DNA of 40,688 nt from Avidesulfovibrio sp964369685 (GTDB lineage: Bacteria > Desulfobacterota > Desulfovibrionia > Desulfovibrionales > Desulfovibrionaceae): assembly GCA_964369685.1 (NCBI GenBank), contig CAYJFB010000019.1, forward strand, positions 1 to 40,688. Reading direction: 5' to 3'. The translations under genes and the position numbers were made by a program. A model generated the notes under the pieces. That model made no database searches. It was given only the letters and a program-made list of their open reading frames with translations, and was not told where the DNA came from. Of the stretch, positions 24,162 to 33,163 are shown piece by piece. Each line of letters opens with the position of its first letter. Positions within the stretch are counted from its first letter, which is position 1.

Positions 24162-26213
24162 TCATTTGGGATATATCGTGGGTTGATAGTTCGGATCATC
24201 TTCAAAAAGACCATGATCCCAATTTTCCGGTTCTTTGCCTGCCAATGCACGTTCATAAGCTTGAATCAAAAAGTCTTGCATTTCCGCCGCAGCGGCTTTT
24301 GGATTATTGAGTTTATAAAAATTATCTAAAATTTCCTTTGATTTTTGCGCTTTCCATTCAGGATCATCCAGAAGTCGTTGGCAAATGTCAACCGCATGTT
24401 TGTGATTTTCGGCAAGCAGGCCTTCAACACCCATTGTGTGATAATGATATTTTGTCAGGTTACTTGAAAAGGTGTCACCATAACCGGCTACAAGGGGCAC
24501 GCCTTGAGAAAAAAGAGTCTGGTTAGTAAAAGCTCCTTGCGCTCCCATAAAAGAGCCCACAATACATGCTGCACGCTGTATAACCCAAAGATATCCTTCT
24601 ATTGAAACACGAGGGAGAAAGAGCACTCTGTCCATCACTGTAGGCATAATTTTCTTCCAACGATAGTAATGACCGGTTCTTTTTTCACCATACGCATTTA
24701 AAGCAACAAAAAACACGTCAGCGTTCTTTTCCAAAAGTTCTTTAATCACAAAAAGATCAGTATTCTCTTTGTCAAACATCATACGTATTAAGGATTGAGG
24801 ATAAAAAATAAATCTTGCATTGCTTGGTAAACCGATTAACTCCATATTCACTGTAGCCGGTTGAACCTCATTCAGTTCCGGATTCATATAACAGGTATTC
24901 AAAAGAGCAACATGCTCATGTTTCATTTTGGGATCACTATGCCATGTATGATGTATACTTTTTTCTCCAAACACGAGATAATAGTCTGTATATGGTGTCG
25001 CAAAAGAAATATTTCTATCCCAAAAAGTAATCTGAATGGGAGCAACCCTTGCAAAAAAGATAAATGTCGGTGCAGGATAAATGAGATTTTCAGAAAGAAA
25101 TATATCTAATCGTTCCTCATAGAGAATATCTCTGAAATGTTGCCAATTCAATTGGTCAAAGAGAACTATTTTATCAAAACACGATTGAAATTGTTTCAAT
25201 GTGTCACCATGAGACCATTTTTTAGCAGCAAAAAAAATGAGTTCAAAACGTTCTTTATCAAAGAATTGAAAAAGTGATAACAGCGCTGTTTTGAAGGTGA
25301 CATCGCTATAACGAGAAACATTGATCCCAATTCGAATTTTTTTCTTTCGCTGTAAAGCAAGAGGGTATTCTTTTTTAAGATGAGAAATATTTTCTGTCAG
25401 CAGATTTGCAAGTGCAATATATACCGGTAAATTATTCATACATAAATCTCCGGTTCTTTGAATAAAAATTGCATCAATTCTAGATAATTCTTGAATGGAA
25501 AGCCCTTGTTTTCTTATTTTCTCAATAACATATAATATTCTTTGTTTATGATAGTTATAATTTTCTCTGGTAAGTTCTGTATTATCTTCTAAAAGAAGCT
25601 CTGTGATAAATGTTTTATTCTTCGTCATTAAGAGTGCGTCAATGCCATCATATATCAAATCCAGATGAGGAGTCAGCGTTCGCATTTCAATGACAAGATC
25701 CATTAATAATTCCGCTTTATCCTGAATAGCACATGGAAAAAGATTGCGATAAATACATTCTGTTCTTTTTATATTTCCTGTATAAAATTCAGCTCTTGCG
25801 ATATCTAAATAGATATAAAAAATAAATGAAAATTTCTCTTTATTTACTTTATGTTGTTGAGGATTTTCGTGAACAACAGGATATTGATTTGTTAACTCAA
25901 TATATTTTTCTATTTGTAAAGAATGACTCAAATATTGAAAAAATAAAGAACGTAAAAGAAAAGAATTATAGTATTGATGTAAAGCCTTTTCTGCATTTTT
26001 TTTTAAAAAAAAAGCAAAATGGTTTCTTTTTTGTTCCAATAAGCATGTGAGTAAAAAGAATGTATCTCTTTCATCCAAATTTATTTTACATAATTTAAAA
26101 AGCATCAGCGATTCTATTTCATTTATTTCTTTAATATTTCTGCTTAGTTTGGCATTTTTATAAAGAGTCAATAGTTGAGAAGAATACTTTTCAATAAGTA
26201 TTTCAAAATACAT
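24162..26213 (-). CDS. GT41-like glycosyltransferase A (OGT/SPINDLY-like C-terminal domain)
   Basis: A 683-aa protein. ATG 26213 is preceded by AAAGGAC. The N-terminal ~270 residues are helical and AT-rich in DNA, like degenerate TPR repeats (for example RAEFYTGNIKRTECIYRNLFP). The C-terminal ~400 residues resemble the two Rossmann domains of GT41 O-linked glycosyltransferases: KKKIRIGINVSRYSD, ARVAPIQITFWDR with TPYTDYYL, NARFIFYPQSLIRM, RVLFLPRVSIEGYLWVI, and the donor-site-like GAFTNQTLFSQGVPLVAG followed by a C-terminal helix bundle. GT41 enzymes add sugars to protein Ser/Thr or Asn. The likely donor is the NDP-sugar made by its neighbours. It is a tandem paralogue of the next gene. Confidence 0.75.
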   Translation of the reverse strand: MYFEILIEKYSSQLLTLYKNAKLSRNIKEINEIESLMLFKLCKINLDERDTFFLLTCLLEQKRNHFAFFLKKNAEKALHQYYNSFLLRSLFFQYLSHSLQIEKYIELTNQYPVVHENPQQHKVNKEKFSFIFYIYLDIARAEFYTGNIKRTECIYRNLFPCAIQDKAELLMDLVIEMRTLTPHLDLIYDGIDALLMTKNKTFITELLLEDNTELTRENYNYHKQRILYVIEKIRKQGLSIQELSRIDAIFIQRTGDLCMNNLPVYIALANLLTENISHLKKEYPLALQRKKKIRIGINVSRYSDVTFKTALLSLFQFFDKERFELIFFAAKKWSHGDTLKQFQSCFDKIVLFDQLNWQHFRDILYEERLDIFLSENLIYPAPTFIFFARVAPIQITFWDRNISFATPYTDYYLVFGEKSIHHTWHSDPKMKHEHVALLNTCYMNPELNEVQPATVNMELIGLPSNARFIFYPQSLIRMMFDKENTDLFVIKELLEKNADVFFVALNAYGEKRTGHYYRWKKIMPTVMDRVLFLPRVSIEGYLWVIQRAACIVGSFMGAQGAFTNQTLFSQGVPLVAGYGDTFSSNLTKYHYHTMGVEGLLAENHKHAVDICQRLLDDPEWKAQKSKEILDNFYKLNNPKAAAAEMQDFLIQAYERALAGKEPENWDHGLFEDDPNYQPTIYPK

Positions 26214-26323
26214 AGAATATGTCCTTTCAGATTCTTGATACAGTGTATACGATTTTTATAAAAGAGAGCCATTAACGCATATATTATATATTACAAGACC
26301 ATACCATATAGAATATAGATTTA

Positions 26324-28387
26324 TTATTCGTTATCCTCACAGACTGCTTGCTGATAATTTTCATCATCTTCAAACAGGCCATGATCCCAGTGCTCAGGAA
26401 TTTTGCCTTCTAAAGCACGTTCATAAGCCTGTATAAGAAAATCTTGCATCTCTGCCGCAGCGGCTTTGGGATTATTGAGTTTATGATAATTATCTAAAAT
26501 TTCTTTTGATTTTTGTGCTTTCCACTCAGGATCATCCAGAAGTCGTTGACAAATTTCAACCGCATGCGCGTGATTTTCGGCAAGCAGTCCTCTAACGCCC
26601 AAAATCTCATATTGAGATTTTGTCAAACAGCTTGAAAACGTGTCACCATAGCCTGCAACCATAGGTTGTCCTTGAGCGAAAATCGTTTGAGTCGTTAAAG
26701 CGCCATGAGCCCCCATAAAAGAACCTAAAATACACGCAGCGTGTTGTATGATATACAAATATTCTCCCGGTGAAACACGAGAAAGAAAGACAATTCTGTC
26801 CATACTTTCAGGCATCCGTTTCTTCCAGCGATAGTAATAGCTTTCTTCAGATTCGTTCACGGCATTTAATGCAATAAAATATAATTTAGGATTGCGTTCC
26901 AATAATGCTTTGATGATGGAATCATCTTCAATCATCAACCGATTCAGTACTTGAGGAAAAAGTATATATTGAGCATTCTCGGGAAGAGGTAAAATGTCTA
27001 CAGAGCATGATTTCGATTGTGCTTGGTTTCTTTGAGGATTGATATAATTATGACGGAAATGTGCCATTTTTTCATGTGGCAATTTTTTATCACTTTTCCA
27101 AGCATGATAAGCACTTTTTTTACCGAATGAGAGGTAATAATCAGTATAAGGAGCAGCAAAAGACTGCACTCGATCCCAAAGGTTTATTTGAATCGGAGCG
27201 ATTCTGGAAAAGAAAATATATGCCGAAGCGATCGAACAAACATTTTCAGACAGAAGTATATCAATCTGCTCTTCAAACACTTTTTGCCTTAAATCAAAAA
27301 AAGTTTTTGTGTCGTAGATAATAATTTTATCAAAAAAAGAATAAAATTTTTCCATATTTGCAGTTACTACCCAAGTGTTTCCCGCAAAAAACTTTAATTC
27401 AAAAATATTCCGATCAAACGCTTCAAAGAGCGCAAAAATTGCTGTTTCAAAATCATAACGATCGTATCGAGAAATATTTATTCCGAGTATAATCTTTTTT
27501 TTTCTTTTCAGTGTATAAGGAAATTGTTGTTGTAAATGCTGTATTTTTTCTGTGAAAAAAAAAGCAAGCGCCTTATAGACTGTTAAATTATCCTTGCAAA
27601 AATCCAATACATAGCACTGATTAAGGAAAAAATCCAGATTCTTAAAAATGGGCAGAGCTCTATTTTTTTGAGACAGATATTTGATTATTAAAAACATTCT
27701 TTTTTGATATTGCTTAAAATTTTTATTTGTCAGCTCAGGATTCCAATTATTTAATAACAGGTACACATCATTTGTGTTCGTATTTTCTATATATTTTTTT
27801 ATACTTTTACAGTCAATCTCTGTTCCCAACGCATATTTTTCTGTTTCGTGTAAAAAATTAAACGCCAAATATGGCATATATTGAAAAATAATGGGATACA
27901 ATCCTCTATAAATCGTCTCTACAAATTCATTGTTTCCGGAATAATAAAAACTTTTTGCCAACTCTTGATAATATTGAACAACGAGTTCCAAATTGCCTTT
28001 TTGTAAAAAAGTTTGTGTCAAAAAATACTCATGTGGATCTAAAGGAAGAATAGGAAATTGTTGAATAAAGTTTAAAACCTTATCATTTTGGAAACTTAAA
28101 ATATAAAACTTTATGACCAAAATATGGAGTTCTAAAGAATTCGGATAGCGTTGAAGACCTTGCTCAACCAGCATTTCCATGATGACCCAAAAATCTTTTC
28201 TGGAACGCTCAATGAGTGTTTTTAAAAGCCCGATGCGTTGATTTTCTGACAAATCACTTTTGGCTATTTTCAAAAAGATATATTGCTCAAATTGTTCACA
28301 TTCTTTTTTTAAACCTGATTGTTTTATTTGAGAATAGTTTTCCAAGAGCTCCGGATACAGATTTTGCACCAATTCTTCAAATATCAT
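26324..28387 (-). CDS. GT41-like glycosyltransferase B, tandem paralogue
   Basis: A 687-aa protein of the same architecture as the neighbour: an N-terminal helical/TPR-like half and a GT41-like catalytic half (KKKIILGINISRYDR, ARIAPIQINLWDR written as FSRIAPIQINLWDR, APYTDYYLSFG, AQYILFPQVLNRL, GALTTQTIFAQGQPMVAGYG). The two proteins are near-identical over the last ~80 residues (RLLDDPEWKAQKSKEILDN, then NPKAAAAEMQDFLIQAYERAL, in two parts) but diverge strongly in the first 250, which suggests different acceptors with a shared catalytic tail. The 110-nt gap to the downstream paralogue is AT-rich. Its start ATG 28387 has only a weak ribosome binding site. Confidence 0.75.
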   Translation of the reverse strand: MIFEELVQNLYPELLENYSQIKQSGLKKECEQFEQYIFLKIAKSDLSENQRIGLLKTLIERSRKDFWVIMEMLVEQGLQRYPNSLELHILVIKFYILSFQNDKVLNFIQQFPILPLDPHEYFLTQTFLQKGNLELVVQYYQELAKSFYYSGNNEFVETIYRGLYPIIFQYMPYLAFNFLHETEKYALGTEIDCKSIKKYIENTNTNDVYLLLNNWNPELTNKNFKQYQKRMFLIIKYLSQKNRALPIFKNLDFFLNQCYVLDFCKDNLTVYKALAFFFTEKIQHLQQQFPYTLKRKKKIILGINISRYDRYDFETAIFALFEAFDRNIFELKFFAGNTWVVTANMEKFYSFFDKIIIYDTKTFFDLRQKVFEEQIDILLSENVCSIASAYIFFSRIAPIQINLWDRVQSFAAPYTDYYLSFGKKSAYHAWKSDKKLPHEKMAHFRHNYINPQRNQAQSKSCSVDILPLPENAQYILFPQVLNRLMIEDDSIIKALLERNPKLYFIALNAVNESEESYYYRWKKRMPESMDRIVFLSRVSPGEYLYIIQHAACILGSFMGAHGALTTQTIFAQGQPMVAGYGDTFSSCLTKSQYEILGVRGLLAENHAHAVEICQRLLDDPEWKAQKSKEILDNYHKLNNPKAAAAEMQDFLIQAYERALEGKIPEHWDHGLFEDDENYQQAVCEDNE

Positions 28388-28418
28388 AGCTATTTCTCGG
28401 GTAACAAGTAAATATCTT

Positions 28419-29537
28419 CTAAATAAAATTAATATGTTCAGGAACAGCCAGACTTCTTCGCTCGTAAGAAGACTGTTTACATATAGAATCTAAAACTTCA
28501 TTTGTTTTATGATGAATACATAATGTGCCGCAATCAGAGTGTGCATTAAAACAATCAGAACGAATCAGTTGCAATACGTCATCATATTTTTGGCTATTCC
28601 ATATTTCTTTAAAGGTATTGGCATATAAACTACCAATATGATATTTTTCATATTTTTTATTAAAAAACATTCCACAAGGGGCAACCAATCCGGAACCTGA
28701 TAATTGCAAAATAAATGAAGGTCCGTAACACTTGGAATAACTCCGTTTACCGTCACTTAAAATTTTTGACCATTTTGCTTTTACCAAATAGCTATCTGTC
28801 GAATGTTGTTCAGCATCTTTAAGAATTTCAATCAATTCATGATATTTTGAATAATCCACACCCAAGGTTCCGTCTTCATCGTCACTACAGTGTTTTATCA
28901 CTAAATAATCAACATGAAGCTCTTTGCCCAATTCTACCAAAGGCATAATTTCATCTTTATATTGGGGCATCAAAACCATTTGCATACCAATCGTGACTGA
29001 AAGATTATTTACCTTTTTTATTCGTATAGCTTCTTTTATCGTATTGAGCACTTTATAATAACATTTTTTATGTACACCATGTATTTTAGAATACCCTTGT
29101 TCAGTTGCAGATGAAATATTAAAACGCAACCATGTTAAATCAGGAAGCAGCGCGGGCAACTCTTCATCTTTCAATAAATAGCCGTTTGTCGCTAAGGCCA
29201 TATCTATGCCCTGCGCTTTTCCATAATTTACAGCTTCCAGAAGATGGGGATTGCATGTGCTTTCTCCGTCACTCATAAAGCTGATGCCTTTTACACCTAA
29301 TTCTGCTGCATCATCTAAAAACTGAATAATAATATCTCGTGGTAAATTTCCATTTCCCATACATTGCATTTGTCCATAACAATATTCACATTTATATGTG
29401 CATAAAGAAGACAACGACATATCTATCGTAATCGGAGCAATTTTTTTTCCTTCCAACCATTCATTAATTCGTTCTTGGTGCCATAACACTTTTGAAGCAT
29501 CAAGTATAATTCTATCATTCTCTATGTTCTTTGACAT
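28419..29537 (-). CDS. Radical SAM/SPASM enzyme 1
   Basis: A 372-aa protein. ATG 29537 has GAGGG 7 nt upstream. The radical SAM [4Fe-4S] motif CxxxCxxC is at Cys46, Cys50 and Cys53 (CTYKCEYC), followed by GISFMSDGESTCNP, a GGE-like SAM-binding loop. The C-terminal ~100 residues hold further Cys (KCYGPSF, APCGMFF, SDCFNAHSDCGTLC), typical of a SPASM/twitch domain with auxiliary clusters. Such enzymes modify peptides or, less often, sugars by radical chemistry. It lies between the E1 genes and the glycosyltransferases, so a sugar-modifying role or modification of the glycosylated protein is possible. Confidence 0.85.
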   Translation of the reverse strand: MSKNIENDRIILDASKVLWHQERINEWLEGKKIAPITIDMSLSSLCTYKCEYCYGQMQCMGNGNLPRDIIIQFLDDAAELGVKGISFMSDGESTCNPHLLEAVNYGKAQGIDMALATNGYLLKDEELPALLPDLTWLRFNISSATEQGYSKIHGVHKKCYYKVLNTIKEAIRIKKVNNLSVTIGMQMVLMPQYKDEIMPLVELGKELHVDYLVIKHCSDDEDGTLGVDYSKYHELIEILKDAEQHSTDSYLVKAKWSKILSDGKRSYSKCYGPSFILQLSGSGLVAPCGMFFNKKYEKYHIGSLYANTFKEIWNSQKYDDVLQLIRSDCFNAHSDCGTLCIHHKTNEVLDSICKQSSYERRSLAVPEHINFI

Positions 29538-29573
29538 AATATAGCCCTCAACGTTTCCTTCTCACAATCTGCA

Positions 29574-29602
29574 CGTATGTTTATTGCATTGAACACTGTC
29601 AA
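29574..29602 (-). promoter_or_regulatory. Candidate sigma-70-type promoter before radical SAM 1
   Basis: Minus-strand TTGACA (29597-29602) and CATACG (29574-29579) are 17 nt apart, in the only sizeable gap (137 nt) of the cluster's first half. The -35 is a perfect consensus; the -10 is poor. It could drive the radical SAM 1 and glycosyltransferase genes separately from the E1 genes. Confidence 0.35.
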
Positions 29603-29674
29603 CGCAACATCCCCAATCACCTTTTAAGAATATGAAAACATGACATACACAGAATAGAATAGTTGCTTTTTTCC

Positions 29675-30730
29675 TTAAAACGGTCCCGTAAAGCTCAAAT
29701 CAGGCACATCATGGCGCATACCCATGTTTTCAAGAGGCAAAGACAACACCTCTGTGCGTCCTAACATTGCCCAAGCTTGTTTGACAATATCATGATGTCG
29801 CGGATAAAAATGTTCACTCAATGTATAAGAAACAGGCAACGGATGATCTGCCCAGGCCATGCGCTTCGGTGCACACTGCAAAGAGCTGAAGGCTTTTTCA
29901 GCAACAAGGGCTAAAATTTCTGCTGACAATCCACAACTTGCCCAATCATCATCAACCATAAGCAAGCGTCCTGTTTTGCTTACAGAGTGGAGCAATGTTG
30001 CCTCATCAAGTGGACGTATGCTTCTCAAATCAATGATCTCTGTTGACACACCTTTTTCTCGTAAAATCTGTGCAGAACGCAAACATTCATACACCGTATG
30101 TCCGACGCCAACCAAAGTGATGTCTGTGCCTTCTTGGATGATCTGGGCTTTCCCCAGAGGCACTGTATAAACGTCTTCAGGTACATGATCAGTCATATTG
30201 TGCAACCAGCGGTGCTCAAAAAAAATCACAGGATTGTTGTCTTCAATGGCAGCAATCAATAATCCTTTGGCATCATGAGCAGAAAAAGGCATCACAACGT
30301 TGAGTCCGGGAATGTGCGCAAACCATGAATGCAGACTCTGCGAATGCTGTGCACCCTGTCCCCAGCCGCGCCCGATCACCATACGAATCACCAAAGGAAC
30401 AGATTGAGCCCCATTAAAGATATAGTGCCATTTCGCCGCTTGATTGACAATTTGTTCCATGGAAAGCAACGCAAAATCAACACGCTGATGTGTCAATATG
30501 GGGCGCATACCGGCCAAAGCAGACCCTATGGCAATCCCTGTCATGCCATTTTCGGCGATGGGCATATCCATAACACGTTCTGTGCCGAATTGTTCTTGCA
30601 GACCCAGTGTTGTCCCAAAAATCCCACCGGGATCGGGAACGCCAAGCCCCATAACATAGACGGAAGCATCACGTTCCATACATTGTTTCGTCGCTTCACA
30701 TATGGCTTTGGCAAAGGTTAACTCTCTCAT
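29675..30730 (-). CDS. TPP-dependent dehydrogenase E1 beta subunit (transketolase-like)
   Basis: A 351-aa protein. ATG 30730 is chosen over the upstream in-frame starts because GAGGA lies 4-5 nt upstream and it falls 8 nt after the alpha-subunit stop. It has the pyrimidine-binding domain (RELTFAKAICEATKQCM, then FGTERVMDMPIAENGMTGIAIGSALAGMRPI) and the C-terminal transketolase domain (GTDITLVGVGHTVYECLRSAQILREKG, RSIRPLDEATLL). Pairing with the alpha gene gives an alpha2beta2 2-oxoacid or acetoin dehydrogenase E1. No E2 or E3 gene is present nearby, so a carboligase-type role, transferring a two-carbon unit to a sugar, is a reasonable alternative. Confidence 0.88.
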   Translation of the reverse strand: MRELTFAKAICEATKQCMERDASVYVMGLGVPDPGGIFGTTLGLQEQFGTERVMDMPIAENGMTGIAIGSALAGMRPILTHQRVDFALLSMEQIVNQAAKWHYIFNGAQSVPLVIRMVIGRGWGQGAQHSQSLHSWFAHIPGLNVVMPFSAHDAKGLLIAAIEDNNPVIFFEHRWLHNMTDHVPEDVYTVPLGKAQIIQEGTDITLVGVGHTVYECLRSAQILREKGVSTEIIDLRSIRPLDEATLLHSVSKTGRLLMVDDDWASCGLSAEILALVAEKAFSSLQCAPKRMAWADHPLPVSYTLSEHFYPRHHDIVKQAWAMLGRTEVLSLPLENMGMRHDVPDLSFTGPF

Positions 30731-30737
30731 GCTGTCC

Positions 30738-31700
30738 TCATTGTGCATAAACACTGTCCGTTGCAGACTGAGCCGCAGGATATGGCGCACTCTGTGCAAC
30801 AGCAAAGGCTTGTTGTATATTTATCTCTTCTTTTTTTTGGATCTCTTGTAATACATTTCGAGGAATATTGTATTGTAAAAGTCTTTTTTCTGCACACAAA
30901 AGAGGATCTCGCAATTTCCAAGCTGTCAGGGCTGCTTCTGAACGAGCAGGCAAATGATGATCGTCATGAGGGCCACAGTGTTCCATGTAGCGATAGGTTT
31001 CAAACTCCAAAAACACAGGGCCTGCACCGCTTCGTGTCAATGCAACCGCTTCCAGACATTGATTATATACGTCAAAAACATTATTCCCGTCACCCGTAAA
31101 CACCTGAAGGCCTTGTGCTTTGACCAGCTCATGCACTTTTATGTGTTTTGGTCGCCGTTGTTCGTATGGTGTATTGACAGAAAAACCATTATTTTCACAG
31201 ACATAAACAATAGGCAGTTGTTTGAGCACCGCAAATTGCAAACTTTCATAAAAAATGCCTTCTTCAGTAGCGCCCTCACCAAACAAGACCATAGAAACCT
31301 GTTGACTTTTTTTCATCTTATGAGCCAATGCCGTTCCCGTGGCAATGGCAAGAGCACTGCCGACAATGGGAATGGCGCCCCAAAAAGGCGTGTCATTGCT
31401 CCTCAAGTGCATGGATCCCCCACGGCCTTGGCAACAACCACCTTCTTTACCGTACATCTCCAAGAGCATGGCTTCAATCGAAGCATGAGAAGCAATATAC
31501 GGGCCGTGCGAACGATGTGTACCAAACAACACATCGTCTGTTTGTAGTGTGTGTACAGCTCCCACGGCAACAGCTTCTTGCCCAAGACACAAATGCATGG
31601 GACAACGCATTGCTTGGTTAGGATATTCCCTTGCTATATATTCTTCCACTAAACGAAGACGAACAAGTGTTGTATACAATTCTATAAAGAGCTTTTTCAT
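30738..31700 (-). CDS. TPP-dependent dehydrogenase E1 alpha subunit
   Basis: A 320-aa protein. It has the E1-alpha layout: THRSHGPYIA, the loop GKEGGCCQGRGGSMHL (in place of the usual GGKGGSMH), and the TPP/Mg motif GEGATEEG at 141-148 with Asn170/171 (YVCENNGFSVNTP). The first residue of the motif is Glu where many E1 enzymes have Asp (GDG to GEG). The flanking phosphorylation-like loops are short. The stop lies 8 nt before the beta-subunit start. A metabolic dehydrogenase or an acyloin-forming enzyme cannot be separated from sequence alone. Confidence 0.88.
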   Translation of the reverse strand: MKKLFIELYTTLVRLRLVEEYIAREYPNQAMRCPMHLCLGQEAVAVGAVHTLQTDDVLFGTHRSHGPYIASHASIEAMLLEMYGKEGGCCQGRGGSMHLRSNDTPFWGAIPIVGSALAIATGTALAHKMKKSQQVSMVLFGEGATEEGIFYESLQFAVLKQLPIVYVCENNGFSVNTPYEQRRPKHIKVHELVKAQGLQVFTGDGNNVFDVYNQCLEAVALTRSGAGPVFLEFETYRYMEHCGPHDDHHLPARSEAALTAWKLRDPLLCAEKRLLQYNIPRNVLQEIQKKEEINIQQAFAVAQSAPYPAAQSATDSVYAQ

Positions 31701-31709
31701 TATGCAAAC

Positions 31710-32789
31710 CTATATAAAATTGTCATGAGCGAAAGGATTTTTGAGTCGATATAAGTACTCATTAATAAAATCCATACGACAAGTGAGGTGGCAGTCGCTG
31801 ATATCAAGATGTTCCATACACCAAACTAAACTCTTTTGCCGCTGCTGTCCAAGCCAAACCGCTTCAAAATCATGCGTATACAAATTGCCATATAAAAAAG
31901 AATCGTCTGTTAAGTGGCGTGAGCAGCCCCACACATTGGCTTCAGAATCCACATACGACCAAAAAGGTAACGCATAACACTTGGAATAACTTGCATTCTT
32001 CGTATCCCAACGATTCATGGTTTCACTGCGAAAAATGATTTTAAACCGATCATTCTCTACATGATTTAACGCTTCTTCCAAGGCTTGTGTCCCTTCATAG
32101 CTGACAGCACGCGCCTCCTGCAAACTTTTTGGATGATGTGTATATGGTTTGATCACCAAATAATCTACACCAAAATCACGCAAACGTTTGGCGTGTTCGA
32201 CCAAATCTTTTTGACTTTCCGGCAACAATATACATTGAAAACCCAACGTGCACGCATACCCTTCTTTTTCTCGAAGCTTCACAGCTGCTTCCATATTTTT
32301 TAAGACGTTACCATAATCTTTTTGATTGGTACCGTGAATTTGAGCATAGTTTTCTGCGTTTGTGGCGTTACAACTCACTTTGATCCATGAAGTGATGGGC
32401 AACAATGTTTTTATCTTTTCTTGATTCAAGAGTACCGCGTTGGTGGTAAATGAAATGTCAATGTTTGCGTCTTTTGCTGTTTGTGCAAGTTCACAAATAT
32501 CTTTATGCAGCAAAGGTTCACCCTCGCCCGCAAACATCACGGCTTTGACACCAAGACGACCGCACTCTGCAAGACGTTGTTTCATCACCTCTGTCTGCAA
32601 AAAACGCGGACGGTAGCCCATAAAATCCATTGTACAAAAACTACAACGATGATTACACGCTCCGGAAGGTGATATTTCCATATATATTGGATAAATCACC
32701 TCACCGTTGAGCCATTGTGCCACTCTTTGGGGATGTAAATTCAATTTATGAGAGTCGATCCCGTATTGTTCTGCCTGAGTTTGACGCAT
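31710..32789 (-). CDS. Radical SAM/SPASM enzyme 2
   Basis: A 359-aa protein. ATG 32789 is chosen because GGAG lies 7 nt upstream; the GTG 18 nt further out lacks one. The cluster motif is Cys45, Cys49 and Cys52 (CNHRCSFC), with AVMFAGEGEPLLH as the SAM-binding GGE-type loop. The C-terminal SPASM-like part has Cys in KCYALPF, WGCSRHL, DISDCHLTCRMDF and ends at NPFAHDN. It is distantly similar to radical SAM 1 (both with the substrate-like segments WLNG/WLEG and the GTNQKDYG/GVHKKCYY motif), so the two are probably ancient paralogues. It is the first gene of the minus-strand glycan cluster. Confidence 0.86.
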   Translation of the reverse strand: MRQTQAEQYGIDSHKLNLHPQRVAQWLNGEVIYPIYMEISPSGACNHRCSFCTMDFMGYRPRFLQTEVMKQRLAECGRLGVKAVMFAGEGEPLLHKDICELAQTAKDANIDISFTTNAVLLNQEKIKTLLPITSWIKVSCNATNAENYAQIHGTNQKDYGNVLKNMEAAVKLREKEGYACTLGFQCILLPESQKDLVEHAKRLRDFGVDYLVIKPYTHHPKSLQEARAVSYEGTQALEEALNHVENDRFKIIFRSETMNRWDTKNASYSKCYALPFWSYVDSEANVWGCSRHLTDDSFLYGNLYTHDFEAVWLGQQRQKSLVWCMEHLDISDCHLTCRMDFINEYLYRLKNPFAHDNFI

Positions 32790-32825
32790 GCACGATCTCC
32801 ACAACACATCTTTTCAATATATTTT

Positions 32826-32854
32826 TGAATACAATTCACAATGATAAAAGTCAA
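32826..32854 (-). promoter_or_regulatory. Candidate promoter of the glycan cluster
   Basis: Minus-strand TTGACT (32849-32854) and TATTCA (32826-32831), spaced 17 nt, about 37 nt before the ATG of radical SAM 2. It is a moderate consensus match in AT-rich DNA. The rest of 32790-33163 holds the lpxC terminator and otherwise nothing I can support. Confidence 0.4.
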
Positions 32855-32889
32855 TCATACACACTCTCAGACAGACAGCAAGACCGCTG

Positions 32890-32941
32890 AAAAAGACAAA
32901 AAGAAGACCGTATTTTTAAGGCTATGCCAAAAATACGGTCG
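32890..32941 (-). terminator. Intrinsic terminator downstream of lpxC
   Basis: GACCGTATTTTT (32907-32918) and AAAAATACGGTC (32930-32941) form a perfect 12-bp stem with an 11-nt loop. Read on the minus strand it is followed by TTCTTTTTGTCTTTTT, a T-rich tail. It lies about 220 nt after lpxC; between them (32942-33163) I see no gene. Confidence 0.65.
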
Positions 32942-33163
32942 CAAAAGAAGATAAAACAAGAGATTTTGAAGAACAGTGTGTTCAGCCATGCCGAAAATAG
33001 GTTTCGATACACAACCGGAGTGTGCTCACATACAATGATTTTTCGTGTTATCTCAAGGAAGATGAGCGTTCTTTGAAGGAGTGTATACAGACATACTTGA
33101 CCGAAAAAGACCGTAAAATCTGACGCAGAGATAACAGAAAAAGCGTTTATGTGTGAACACGCT

